From contig URCS01000071.1 in NCBI GenBank assembly GCA_900546455.1, positions 1 through 9,017 of the forward strand: a stretch of 9,017 nt of DNA. Direction: 5' to 3'. Of the stretch, positions 1-6,559 are shown one piece after another. Origin of the DNA: an uncultured Collinsella sp. (GTDB lineage: Bacteria > Actinomycetota > Coriobacteriia > Coriobacteriales > Coriobacteriaceae). The translations under genes and the position numbers were made by a program. The notes under the pieces were generated by a model that did no database searches, had not been told where the DNA came from, and saw only the letters and a list, made by a program, of their open reading frames with translations. Positions within the stretch are counted from its first letter, which is position 1. Every line of letters begins with the position of its first letter.

Positions 1-39
1 ACTGCGGGAATGGCCTATTTGCTCAATGTGTTCGGCTGA
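1..39 (+). CDS. Possible C-terminal end of a rightward gene (partial)
   Basis: Frame 1 reads Thr-Ala-Gly-Met-Ala-Tyr-Leu-Leu-Asn-Val-Phe-Gly and then TGA at 37-39. The stretch is hydrophobic and could be the end of a membrane protein, but twelve residues cannot identify a family. It would converge on the HAD gene that ends at 96, leaving 56 nt between the stop codons. I see no strong hairpin in 40-95. The reading is only that the frame is open from the window edge to the stop; chance could give this. Confidence 0.3.
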   Translation, partial: TAGMAYLLNVFG

Positions 40-95
40 GATCGGAAATCAACCCCCATCCCAACGCTTTTCCCCGGTGGCACTCATATTGTCGA

Positions 96-941
96 TTAAT
101 CCTCGATAAGCCCCAGATGCACAAAAGCGTTCCAGATGCCGTCATCATCGACGTCGGTGGTCACGTAATCGGCCGCCGCCTTGCACTCGTCGCCGCCCGA
201 TCCCATGGCCACGCTCGTCGCGCACGCTTCGAACATGGGGATATCGATCTTGGCGTCACCGAAGGCCACGGTATCGGCACGGTCGGCGCCCAGGTGCTCG
301 AGCAGCGTGTTGACGGCGTGCGCCTTGGTGATGCCGCGCACACCCATGTCACCAAAGAGCGCCGTCTCGCCCGCACCGCCCCAGGTGTGACACTCAAGAT
401 CGGGGAACTCCTCGATGCTATCCAGATGGTCCTGATAGCTCGACAGGATAAAGCTCACCTTATTGAGGTCATCGCGGTAGAGCGGCGCGCCGTAGACCAT
501 GCCATGCATGACGTCGTCGGTCTCGAGCTCGTCGGCACCCTCCACGCCCTTGCGACCGACATAGGTCCTCAGCACCGGGCGCGCAGCTTCGCGGAAGTTC
601 TCACTCGCGAACAGGCCGTTGTTGCTCTCGAGATAAAACTCGAGGCCACGGCCGTGCAGCCAGTCTACGATATGGCGGCACTGGTCAGCCGTAATGAGCT
701 GGTGCATCACCACCTCGCCGTCGCTCTCCACATAGCTGCCGTTGCCGCCGATCATGCCATCGAAGCCGATGTTGGTGATCTCGGGCGGGTTTTCGGCCTT
801 GCTGCGGCCGGTGCACATGTACACGCGGTGTCCGTTTGCGCGCGCCGCACGGATAGCAGCCATGGCGCTTTGGGGCACCTCGTTGCTGTAATTGGTGATG
901 GTGCCATCAACATCAAGAAAGATGACCTTGGCGGCGGACAT
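96..941 (-). CDS. Cof-type HAD-superfamily hydrolase (probable sugar-phosphate phosphatase)
   Basis: This 281-residue protein is a cytosolic haloacid-dehalogenase-fold phosphatase. Motif I is DVDGT at residues 10-14 (nucleophile Asp10, acid/base Asp12). Motif II is CTGR at 43-46, with Thr44 as the expected phosphate ligand. The motif III lysine is probably Lys206. Motif IV is GDAKID at 228-233, with Asp229 and Asp233 as magnesium ligands. The region of about residues 80-195 between motifs II and III is the C2-type cap that sets specificity in the Cof/YidA group. That group dephosphorylates sugar phosphates, FMN or PLP, and the substrate cannot be read here. Length is normal for the group. The ATG at 939-941 has AAGGGAG (947-953 on the plus strand) five nucleotides upstream. 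It is the next leftward gene after the 6-phospho-beta-glucosidase, so clearing sugar phosphates is plausible, but the 230-nt gap with strong hairpins argues for a separate transcript. Confidence 0.88.
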   Translation of the reverse strand: MSAAKVIFLDVDGTITNYSNEVPQSAMAAIRAARANGHRVYMCTGRSKAENPPEITNIGFDGMIGGNGSYVESDGEVVMHQLITADQCRHIVDWLHGRGLEFYLESNNGLFASENFREAARPVLRTYVGRKGVEGADELETDDVMHGMVYGAPLYRDDLNKVSFILSSYQDHLDSIEEFPDLECHTWGGAGETALFGDMGVRGITKAHAVNTLLEHLGADRADTVAFGDAKIDIPMFEACATSVAMGSGGDECKAAADYVTTDVDDDGIWNAFVHLGLIED

Positions 942-1018
942 GGCAACTCCCTTCGAGAAAAAACTTCTTACATGGAAACAGGACGCGACAGCAGTGATAA
1001 ACCCTCAGGTTGAGCCCA

Positions 1019-1136
1019 CGTCAGCGAGCCGGCTCCAAGTGCCCCAGGTCGCCGCGAAAGAGGAGCGACGCGTACTTCTGTACGCGAGCGACGGTTTGAG
1101 CGGCGAGATGGGGTGCTTGGGGCCGGCGCAGCGTCG
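1019..1136 (-). other. 118-nt structured palindromic element, copy 1 (downstream of the GH1 gene)
   Basis: Read on the minus strand this is one long imperfect hairpin, mirror-symmetric about 1077.5. The base has CGACGCTGCGC on the left and GCTCGCTGACG on the right, paired with mismatches. The main stem pairs plus-strand 1110-1126 with 1029-1045 (14 of 17 positions). An inner block CGCCGC/GCGGCG follows, then an asymmetric-looking internal loop containing TCAA on the left and CTCTTTC on the right, then a perfect 7-bp apical stem CGCGTAC/GTACGCG closed by AGAA (1069-1086). A second element with the same length, basal motif and loop lies after pyrE at 7586-7702. It contains no convincing ORF. 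It could be a structured 3' RNA, a transcription terminator module, or a palindromic mobile or repeat element; the sequence alone does not decide. Confidence 0.7.
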
Positions 1137-1141
1137 GCAGG

Positions 1142-1165
1142 TCCGGCGTTCGGTAGAACGCCGGA
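1142..1165 (-). terminator. Stop-adjacent hairpin after the GH1 gene
   Basis: A perfect 9-bp stem (TCCGGCGTT/AACGCCGGA) with a 6-nt loop begins six nucleotides after the TAA of the 6-phospho-beta-glucosidase gene. It lacks the U-run of a classical intrinsic terminator. It is followed after 5 nt by the conserved CGACGCTGCGC motif of the 118-nt element. The pyrE gene has a hairpin of different sequence in the same place, so the two probably form one unit with the larger element. It may stop transcription or protect the mRNA end. Confidence 0.45.
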
Positions 1166-1171
1166 ACCTAA

Positions 1172-2620
1172 TTACTCCAGGCCTTCCGTGCCGTTACTCT
1201 GGATGATCTTCTGGTAGGCGTAGAAGCTGTCCTTGCGGCGGCGCTCGTAGGTGCCGGTGCCGTCGTCGTACTTATCGACGTGGATAAAGCCGTAGCGCTT
1301 GCGCATCTCGCCGGTGCCGGCGGAAACCAGGTCGATGGGGCCCCACCAGGTGTAGGCAATCAGGTCGACGCCGTCGGCAATGGCCTCGCCCATGGCCTTG
1401 ATGTGGCTGCGCAAGTAAGCGATACGATACGGGTCGTGGATGGAGCCGTCCTCCTCGACCTCATCGTAGGCGCCCATGCCGTTCTCGACCACCATCAGCG
1501 GAATCTCGTAGCGGGCGTAGATCTCGTTGAGCGCGATGCGCAGGCCCAGCGGATCGATCTGCCAGCCCCAGTCGGTGGACTCCAGATAGGGGTTCTTGCC
1601 GCCAAAGGTCATATTGCCCTCGGTCATCTCGTGGTCCTTGTGGGTGCCCACGGTGCCGGACATGTAGTAGCTAAAGGTGTAGAAATCGACCTTGCCATCG
1701 GCGATATCCTGCAGGTCGCCGTCCTCCATCACGAGCTCGACATCGTTCTCGGCCCAGAAGCGCTTGGCATAGAACGGGTACTTGCCGCGCACCTGCACGT
1801 CGGAGCAGTACCAGTTCATGGTATTCATCTCCTGCTGCGTGGCGAACACGTCGGCCGGATCACACGTGGCGGCATAGGAGAGGATGAAGCAGTCCATGTT
1901 GCCCATCTTAAACTGCGGGTAGTGCTCGTGGGCATAGCGCACGACGCGGCCGCTGGCGACAAACTGGTGATGCAGCGCCTGCATACGAGCCTGCGGCGTA
2001 GTATGGACCGCCGAAGCCGGGCCCTCAAAGCCCTGAATCATGCTGGTCTCAAAGAGGTTGCCCATGTCCTGAGTGCCGCAGTTGATCTCGTTGAAGGTGA
2101 GCCAGAACTTGACCTTGTCCTGATAGCGGTCGAAGACGGTCTGGCAGTACTTCTCAAAGAAGCCGATGAGCTCGCGGCTCGCCCAGCCGTTGTACTTCTC
2201 GACCAGGTGATAAGGCATCTCGTAGTGCGACAGGGTCACGAGCGGCTCGATATTGTGAGCGCGCAGGCAGTCGAAGACGCGATCGTAGAAGGCGAGGCCG
2301 GCCTCGTTGGGCTCGGCGTCGTCGCCGTTGGGGAAGATGCGGCTCCAAGAGATGGACATGCGGAACATGTTGAAGCCCATCTCGGCGAACAGCGCGATAT
2401 CCTCCTCGTAGTGATGGTAGAAATCGATACCGTCATGGTTGGGGTAGAAGCGGTTGGGGTCGATGTCGATCGTAATCTGGCGCGGCTCCTTGTAGCTGCC
2501 GCCCAAGAAATGGTCGTCGACGGAAGGACCGCGGCCGTCCGCGTTCCAAGCGCCCTCAAACTGATTGGCGGCGGTAGCGCCACCCCAATAGAAACCCTCG
2601 GGGAACTTGATGTTTGCCAT
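1172..2620 (-). CDS. 6-phospho-beta-glucosidase, glycoside hydrolase family 1
   Basis: This 482-residue cytosolic enzyme would hydrolyse beta-glucoside 6-phosphates (such as phosphorylated cellobiose, arbutin or salicin) delivered by a PTS, yielding glucose 6-phosphate. The GH1 N-terminal signature is at residues 7-22. The acid/base Glu178 lies in TFNEIN and the nucleophile Glu379 in VVENG. Ser433, Lys441 and Tyr443 in the block SAGTGEMRKRYGF match the phosphate-binding residues of the phospho-glycosidase subgroup, and the C-terminal RKDSFYAYQKII segment is also typical. Length is normal. The frame stays open upstream to 2848, but ATG 2618-2620 is chosen because AAGGAG sits six nucleotides before it and homology begins there. 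The upstream ATG at 2624-2626 abuts the ribosome site. It lies 235 nt downstream of the AraC-type gene on the same strand and is probably its target. No PTS component is in the window. Confidence 0.93.
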   Translation of the reverse strand: MANIKFPEGFYWGGATAANQFEGAWNADGRGPSVDDHFLGGSYKEPRQITIDIDPNRFYPNHDGIDFYHHYEEDIALFAEMGFNMFRMSISWSRIFPNGDDAEPNEAGLAFYDRVFDCLRAHNIEPLVTLSHYEMPYHLVEKYNGWASRELIGFFEKYCQTVFDRYQDKVKFWLTFNEINCGTQDMGNLFETSMIQGFEGPASAVHTTPQARMQALHHQFVASGRVVRYAHEHYPQFKMGNMDCFILSYAATCDPADVFATQQEMNTMNWYCSDVQVRGKYPFYAKRFWAENDVELVMEDGDLQDIADGKVDFYTFSYYMSGTVGTHKDHEMTEGNMTFGGKNPYLESTDWGWQIDPLGLRIALNEIYARYEIPLMVVENGMGAYDEVEEDGSIHDPYRIAYLRSHIKAMGEAIADGVDLIAYTWWGPIDLVSAGTGEMRKRYGFIHVDKYDDGTGTYERRRKDSFYAYQKIIQSNGTEGLE

Positions 2621-2626
2621 GAGCAT

Positions 2627-2632
2627 CTCCTT
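2627..2632 (-). promoter_or_regulatory. Ribosome binding site deciding the GH1 start
   Basis: AAGGAG on the minus strand is spaced six nucleotides from ATG 2618-2620. The alternative ATG at 2624-2626 directly touches it and cannot be used efficiently. This excludes the 76-residue N-terminal extension that the open frame would otherwise allow. Confidence 0.8.
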
Positions 2633-2637
2633 TGCAT

Positions 2638-2667
2638 CGTGGGTCGATAAGCCGAGTATCGCCCACG
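2638..2667 (-). promoter_or_regulatory. Inverted repeat in the GH1 5' leader
   Basis: CGTGGGCGATA pairs with TATCGACCCACG (11 bp with one bulged base) around a 7-nt loop, ending about five nucleotides upstream of the GH1 ribosome site. It may be an operator for a dimeric repressor or an mRNA hairpin close to the translation start. A weak -10-like GATACT lies within it, so a protein bound here could block a promoter. Only the symmetry is seen; the role is inferred. Confidence 0.4.
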
Positions 2668-2740
2668 CGGGAGACATGCGGAGGCGGGGGCGCCAAACCC
2701 GATACTTCTTTTCGCAGCGGCACCCCGCCGCCTGCCCGCC

Positions 2741-2758
2741 CCTGACACTTCCTGACAC
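2741..2758 (-). repeat. Tandem direct repeat GTGTCAGG x2, 10-nt period
   Basis: On the plus strand CCTGACAC occurs at 2741-2748 and again at 2751-2758. One helical turn separates the two, in the region between the AraC-type gene and its likely GH1 target. AraC-family proteins often bind direct repeats, so this is a candidate activator site, although such proteins more often use longer half-sites. It also abuts the 40-nt repeat at 2755-2794 and may simply be part of that repeat. Confidence 0.35.
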
Positions 2759-2794
2759 CTGCCAAAAAGGGACAGGTTTATTTTGGTCGGTTTT
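2755..2794 (-). repeat. 40-nt palindromic repeat, copy 1 (after the AraC-type gene)
   Basis: On the minus strand this 40-mer matches 35 of 40 bases of 6501-6540 on the plus strand. It can form a hairpin with ACC..CCAAAA/TTTTGG..GGT arms and a loop containing AGGGACAGG on the plus strand. It overlaps the stop codon (2793-2795) that the AraC-type gene would use if its internal TAA were absent. Both copies are therefore oriented the same way relative to the gene they follow. It may act as a bidirectional terminator or be a dispersed repeat. Confidence 0.6.
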
Positions 2795-2855
2795 ATCTGG
2801 GAAAACGCTGACGATAGGCAGCCGGCGTGCAGCCATAGCGCTCGGCAAACTTTTT
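2793..2855 (-). pseudogene. Detached C-terminal tail of the AraC-type regulator
   Basis: Directly after the TAA at 2856-2858, the same frame continues for 20 codons to a second TAA at 2793-2795. It encodes KKFAERYGCTPAAYR followed by QRFPR. This is the typical AraC-family ending (FKKxxGxTPxxYR), which completes the second helix-turn-helix. The TAA stands where the family commonly has an aromatic residue after Phe-Phe, so a single TAC or TAT to TAA change would explain it. No frameshift is needed. Confidence 0.7.
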
Positions 2856-3800
2856 TTAGAAGAAGCTCATGTTGGCATAGCCCGCCTCGCGCGCAGCCGC
2901 CTCTGCCGTGGCACCGGCGTCGAGCAGTGCCGCTGCGCGCGCCAGGCGGCCCTCCTGCACGAGCTGCATGAATGTGCGGCCTGTCTGACGCTTGAGTAGG
3001 GCGCTTGCGTAGTTGGGGCTCAGGTGCAGATGGCGGGCGAGGTCGTCGAGCGCGCAATCGCAGGCGTGACGCTCGATATAGCCCATAGCAGCCGCGACCT
3101 GCGCCGATGGCAGCGCGGGCGCGTCCGATCGCAGAAGACCGGCCTCGTAGCTTTGCATGAGCTCGACCAACAGCAGCTCAAACAGCCTCGAGACAATCTG
3201 GGGGCTCGCTGGCGTGGGGTCCAGACGCTCGCACAGCATCTCCTGCATGTAGCGGCGCACGCGACGGCTGCCGCCCGTATGGAAATGCACGTGTCCGCGG
3301 TGGTCGGTTTCGTCCGTGAGGGCGTTGAGCAGGAACCGCGAGACCGCGCTTGTGGGCGAAAGGCTTTGCTCCAGGCTACGGCGCAGCATTGGCCGCGAGA
3401 TGATGACGCTCAGCATTATGTCGTGCTCACCGAGCTCGCCAACAGCATGCGGGCAGGCGGCATCGAGCAGGAGGACCTCGTTTTGAGCGAGCATGAGCGG
3501 CGCGCCGTTGACGATCTGCGGCGCTCGTCCTCGATAGACATAGCTGATTTCGACATAATCGTGCACGTGTTCCGGCACAGGATTGAAGCGCGAGTTGCGA
3601 ACAATCGATAGCCCCTCGGGCATGCCTTCTTGGTGCAGAGCGAGCGTTGGGTTGCCAATTTTACGAATGAATCGGCCATCAATATCTGCCTGATTACCTT
3701 GACCGAGTGCATCGCTCCAGTCGTAATGGGCGCCCGCGCGATAGGCGCGTTCACTGTCGGTCAGCTCGAGTAGCAGGTTATCCAAGCGCGCGAGCTCCAT
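2856..3800 (-). CDS. AraC-family transcriptional regulator, truncated by an in-frame stop
   Basis: The 314-residue product has an N-terminal cupin-type sensor region (about residues 65-150, with HVHDYVEISYVYRG as the beta-barrel signature) and a C-terminal AraC DNA-binding region from about 230. The first helix-turn-helix is LDDLARHLHLSPNYASALLK. The second is cut off after AGYANMSFF, within or just after its recognition helix, by TAA at 2856-2858. The missing 20 residues are still encoded in frame downstream to 2793, giving 335 residues if Tyr replaced the stop. ATG at 3798-3800 has GGGAG four nucleotides upstream. A normal protein of this type would sense a sugar and activate the neighbouring GH1 gene or the divergent GH106-like gene. 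The stop may abolish DNA binding, may be a real strain-specific mutation, or may be a sequencing error next to a run of seven A. Family assignment is firm; activity is uncertain. Confidence 0.85.
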   Translation of the reverse strand: MELARLDNLLLELTDSERAYRAGAHYDWSDALGQGNQADIDGRFIRKIGNPTLALHQEGMPEGLSIVRNSRFNPVPEHVHDYVEISYVYRGRAPQIVNGAPLMLAQNEVLLLDAACPHAVGELGEHDIMLSVIISRPMLRRSLEQSLSPTSAVSRFLLNALTDETDHRGHVHFHTGGSRRVRRYMQEMLCERLDPTPASPQIVSRLFELLLVELMQSYEAGLLRSDAPALPSAQVAAAMGYIERHACDCALDDLARHLHLSPNYASALLKRQTGRTFMQLVQEGRLARAAALLDAGATAEAAAREAGYANMSFF

Positions 3801-3843
3801 AGTGCTCCCATCGTTGATTCGGTCATATTCTGCCGTGGTTTTG

Positions 3844-3852
3844 ATATTAGCA
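3844..3852 (-). promoter_or_regulatory. Extended -10 promoter candidate for the AraC-type gene
   Basis: The minus strand reads TGCTAATAT, an extended -10 (TGn plus TAATAT) that puts transcription start about 37 nt before ATG 3800. The -35 region is poor, which is usual for extended -10 promoters. Prediction is by eye only. Confidence 0.35.
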
Positions 3853-3875
3853 GGGCGGCGCGCTCGGCGTACTCT
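3847..3875 (+). promoter_or_regulatory. Weak promoter candidate for the GH106-like gene
   Basis: TTAGCA (3847-3852), 17 nt, then TACTCT (3870-3875) would start transcription about 35 nt before ATG 3917. It overlaps the leftward extended -10, so RNA polymerase binding in the two directions could be mutually exclusive. Each hexamer is a weak match, and the rest of 3801-3916 shows no clear operator. Confidence 0.22.
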
Positions 3876-3916
3876 GACTTCAATGGATTTGAAAGGCCGG
3901 TTTTGGAGGAGCGTAT

Positions 3917-6517
3917 ATGGCGGCGTATTTTGAGCAGGTGCTTGGCGGCACCTACGACAACCACGTGCTTCCGTTCTTGTGGCTCAAGGGCGAGGCGCGC
4001 GAGACGATTACCGAGTATCTGGAGCAGATCGCCGGGGCGGACATCCACGAGGTTTGCCTGGAATCGCGCACGCATCCCGATTTCTGTCGCGACGGCTGGT
4101 GGTCTGACCTGCGCTTTATCATCGGCGAGTGCAAGCGCCTGGGGTTAAAGATCTGGCTGCTCGACGACGCCCACTTCCCCACAGGCTATGCCAACGGCGC
4201 GCTTGCGGGCGATGGCGTCGACCCCGCGCTCAAGAAAACCGTGCTCAAGCATCGCACGATTACGGTTGTTGGTCCCCAACCGTCCACGACTATCAAGCTC
4301 GGTAATCTCATGGACCCCACCGAGCGCTTTGTGGGCGTGGCAGCTTTTGATGCCGCTGGTGCGCCGCTCGACCTTGCGCTCGCTGTTGAGCAAGGAGACG
4401 ATGGAACGCCCGCCCGCTTGCGTTTTGACGCCCCCACCGGCGTCACTACGATCGTGCTGTACGCCACCAGCCAAAAGACCGGCTTTCGCGATGAGTACAT
4501 CAACATGGTCGACGCCGCCTCGTGCCACGCGCTCATCGACGCCGTCTACGAGCCCACGTTTGAGCATCTGAGCGATGAGTTCGGCAAAACGATCTTGGGC
4601 TTCTTTACCGACGAGCCCGGCTTTATGAACGAGAAGGGCACCGCGCCCGACGATGCTTCTACCAGCAGCTTTATCGGGCGAAGCGACTTGGCGCTGCCGT
4701 GGTCGGACGAGCTTGCCCGCCGCCTACACGATGCGCTTGGCGAGAATTGGCTTACCAAGTTGCACGGCCTTTGGACGCGCGAGGCAGACGGCGCCCAGGT
4801 TCGCCACGCCTATATGGACCTTGCTACGCAGCTCTACCGCAGCTGCTTTGACGAGCAGATTGGCGATTGGTGCCGCGCGCACGGCGTTATGCACATTGGC
4901 CACGTGATCGAGGACAAGAGTTGCCACACGCGCCTGGGCCAGGGCGCCGGACATTACTTCCGCGCGGTCGCGGGGCAGGACATGGCTGGCGTGGATGTGG
5001 TCATCAACCAGCTTGCCCCCGGAATTGACCGCGGGCGCTACAGCTACTTCCACGGCGCATGGAACATGGAGTTCTTTACGTACGCGCTCGCCAAGTTGGG
5101 ATCTTCGGCAGCGCGCCTCGACCCCAAAAAGCAGGGGCGCTGCATGGCCGAGGTCTTTGGCGCCTTTGGCTGGCACGAGGGCCTGCGCGAGATGAAGTGG
5201 ATCGCCGACCATATGCTCGTCCGCGGTATTAACTGGTTTACGCCGCACGCGTTTAGCATGGCGCCCTTCCCCGATTGGGACTGCCCGCCGCACTTTTACG
5301 CGCACGGCAACAACCCGCAATGGCCGCACTTTGGCCAGCTCATGCGCTATATGAATCGCACGGCGACGCTCCTTTCGGAAGGCGCTGCCGCTCGCCCCGT
5401 CGCCATTCTGTACCATGCCGACGCCGAATGGGCCGGCAACGCCATGCCCGTCGAGCGCGTGGCGGCCGAGCTCACGCGCGCGCAGATCGATTTTGACTTT
5501 GTGCCTGCCGAGGCTTTTGAGGATGAGGGGCGTTACGAGGTTTCGATTGCCGATGGAATGCTGGCTGTTAACGGCTGTCGCTACCAGGCGTTTGTCATGC
5601 CGGGCGCCTCGTTTATTGGCGCGGCTACAGCGGAAGAGGTGAGGCGCATGATGGCCGCGGGTGTCACGGTGCTCGCTGCTGACGAAGTGCCCGGCGCTCT
5701 TTATGACGCGGATGGCGCAGCCGATCTGGACGGGCTTACGGCAACGCCACTTGCCGATGTGGCGGACGCGCTGGCAGACGCGGGGCTGCAGACCGTTGTG
5801 ACCGATAGGCCACAGCCCTGGCTGCGCGCACTTCGCTACGAGCGTGCCGGCGAGACCTACGTCATGTTGGTCAACGAGCACCCACGTGAAAGCATTTGCT
5901 GCACGGTTTCGCTTCCGCAAGACAAGTGTCTTTGCGGAACGCGCCTCGACCTGCTGAACAGCACCAAGCCCGTTGCGTTTGACGGCGTGCTGGAGCTGGC
6001 GCCTTACGAGAGCTGCGTTGTTGTTCTGGAGGCAAGCGGCGCAATCGAGCCCGCGGACTGCACCGACACGAGCACACGTGCAACGCTCGCCCTCGACATC
6101 AGCCACCCCTGGACCGTCGCCCTCTCCCCTGCCGGCAGCGATGGAACCTTTGGCGAGCCGCAAAAGCTCGAGCGCCTGTGCGACCTCACGGCCGAGCAGT
6201 TCCCCGGCGTATGTGGTACGTTCCGCTATCGCACGTCGTTCGAGCTGGCCGACGACCTCGCCCACACCGTCATTGACCTAGGGGATGTCTACGAAGTCGC
6301 AACGCTCACACTCGACGGACAAACGCTCGGCACGCGCATCTGCCCGCCCTACCGCTTTGCGACAGGCGCGCTTACCGCCGGCGCACACGAGCTCGCCATC
6401 GATGTCATCAACACGCTCGACCATGCGACCTCCGACATCTTCGCCCTCACCGAGCCCGTCGCGCCCAGCGGTGTCCTCGGCCCCGTTACCCTTCTCGGGC
6501 AAAACCTGCCAAAATAA
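3917..6517 (+). CDS. GH106-like glycoside hydrolase (alpha-L-rhamnosidase-type fold)
   Basis: This 866-residue protein has no signal peptide or membrane segment, so it should act in the cytosol. Residues about 10-100 form the start of a TIM barrel (CLESR, then KIWLLDDAHFPTGYANG at 79-94, similar to the DxxxxPSGxAG stretch of GH106-type enzymes). FFTDEPGF at 229-236 gives candidate catalytic Glu233, and AEVFGAFGWH at 411-420 gives a second candidate, Glu412. Residues about 495-705 resemble a class I glutamine-amidotransferase-like/beta domain. The C-terminus (about 765-866) looks like a galactose-binding jelly roll (FRYRTSFEL, then LDGQTLGTRICPPYRF, LAIDVINTL and SGVLGPVTLL). Substrate cannot be read; rhamnosides are only one possibility. 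ATG 3917 has GGAGGA six nucleotides upstream. It is followed 42 nt later by the RpiR-type gene. Its last codons and TAA lie inside a hairpin repeat. Confidence 0.75.
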   Translation: MAAYFEQVLGGTYDNHVLPFLWLKGEARETITEYLEQIAGADIHEVCLESRTHPDFCRDGWWSDLRFIIGECKRLGLKIWLLDDAHFPTGYANGALAGDGVDPALKKTVLKHRTITVVGPQPSTTIKLGNLMDPTERFVGVAAFDAAGAPLDLALAVEQGDDGTPARLRFDAPTGVTTIVLYATSQKTGFRDEYINMVDAASCHALIDAVYEPTFEHLSDEFGKTILGFFTDEPGFMNEKGTAPDDASTSSFIGRSDLALPWSDELARRLHDALGENWLTKLHGLWTREADGAQVRHAYMDLATQLYRSCFDEQIGDWCRAHGVMHIGHVIEDKSCHTRLGQGAGHYFRAVAGQDMAGVDVVINQLAPGIDRGRYSYFHGAWNMEFFTYALAKLGSSAARLDPKKQGRCMAEVFGAFGWHEGLREMKWIADHMLVRGINWFTPHAFSMAPFPDWDCPPHFYAHGNNPQWPHFGQLMRYMNRTATLLSEGAAARPVAILYHADAEWAGNAMPVERVAAELTRAQIDFDFVPAEAFEDEGRYEVSIADGMLAVNGCRYQAFVMPGASFIGAATAEEVRRMMAAGVTVLAADEVPGALYDADGAADLDGLTATPLADVADALADAGLQTVVTDRPQPWLRALRYERAGETYVMLVNEHPRESICCTVSLPQDKCLCGTRLDLLNSTKPVAFDGVLELAPYESCVVVLEASGAIEPADCTDTSTRATLALDISHPWTVALSPAGSDGTFGEPQKLERLCDLTAEQFPGVCGTFRYRTSFELADDLAHTVIDLGDVYEVATLTLDGQTLGTRICPPYRFATGALTAGAHELAIDVINTLDHATSDIFALTEPVAPSGVLGPVTLLGQNLPK

Positions 6518-6540
6518 ACCCGTCTCTTTTTGGCAGGTTT
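6501..6540 (+). repeat. 40-nt palindromic repeat, copy 2, overlapping the end of the GH106-like gene
   Basis: A perfect 13-bp stem (AAACCTGCCAAAA at 6502-6514, TTTTGGCAGGTTT at 6528-6540) encloses a 13-nt loop that begins with the stop codon TAA 6515-6517. The repeat therefore encodes the last residues (Asn-Leu-Pro-Lys) of the hydrolase. It matches 35 of 40 bases of the reverse strand at 2755-2794. It could terminate or attenuate transcription between the hydrolase and the RpiR-type gene, or stabilise the upstream mRNA. U-tracts lie inside the stem, so terminator strength is uncertain. Confidence 0.65.
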
Positions 6541-6549
6541 GGCGAGTGC

Positions 6550-6554
6550 GGGAG
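6550..6554 (+). promoter_or_regulatory. Ribosome binding site deciding the RpiR-type start
   Basis: GGGAG sits five nucleotides before ATG 6560-6562. The in-frame upstream TTG at 6530 lies inside the hairpin repeat and has no ribosome site, so it is rejected as the start. Confidence 0.7.
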
Positions 6555-6559
6555 TTCGA

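Noticed and set aside
117..1013. 298-codon plus-strand frame opposite the HAD gene
   Set aside because: It is a shadow of a gene with all four HAD motifs, and it has no ribosome site.
1019..1136. Integron attC site
   Set aside because: The length and imperfect palindrome suggested it, but the RYYYAAC/GTTRRRY boxes are absent and no integrase or cassette array is present.
1280..2650. 456-codon open frame on the plus strand
   Set aside because: It is antisense to the GH1 gene, has repetitive Val/Ala/His-rich composition typical of a shadow frame in GC-rich DNA, and has no ribosome site or recognisable domain.
2621..2848. 76-residue N-terminal extension of the GH1 protein
   Set aside because: It runs through the palindromic repeat, has no ribosome site at its start, and GH1 homology begins at the ATG at 2620.
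2851..2858. Programmed frameshift at the A-run after the AraC stop
   Set aside because: The missing tail is in the same frame, so no shift is needed. The A-run lies after the stop, where slippage could not bypass it.
4724..6265. 513-codon open frame on the minus strand
   Set aside because: It is antisense to the GH106-like gene, which has a good start, ribosome site and recognisable motifs. The antisense product shows none.
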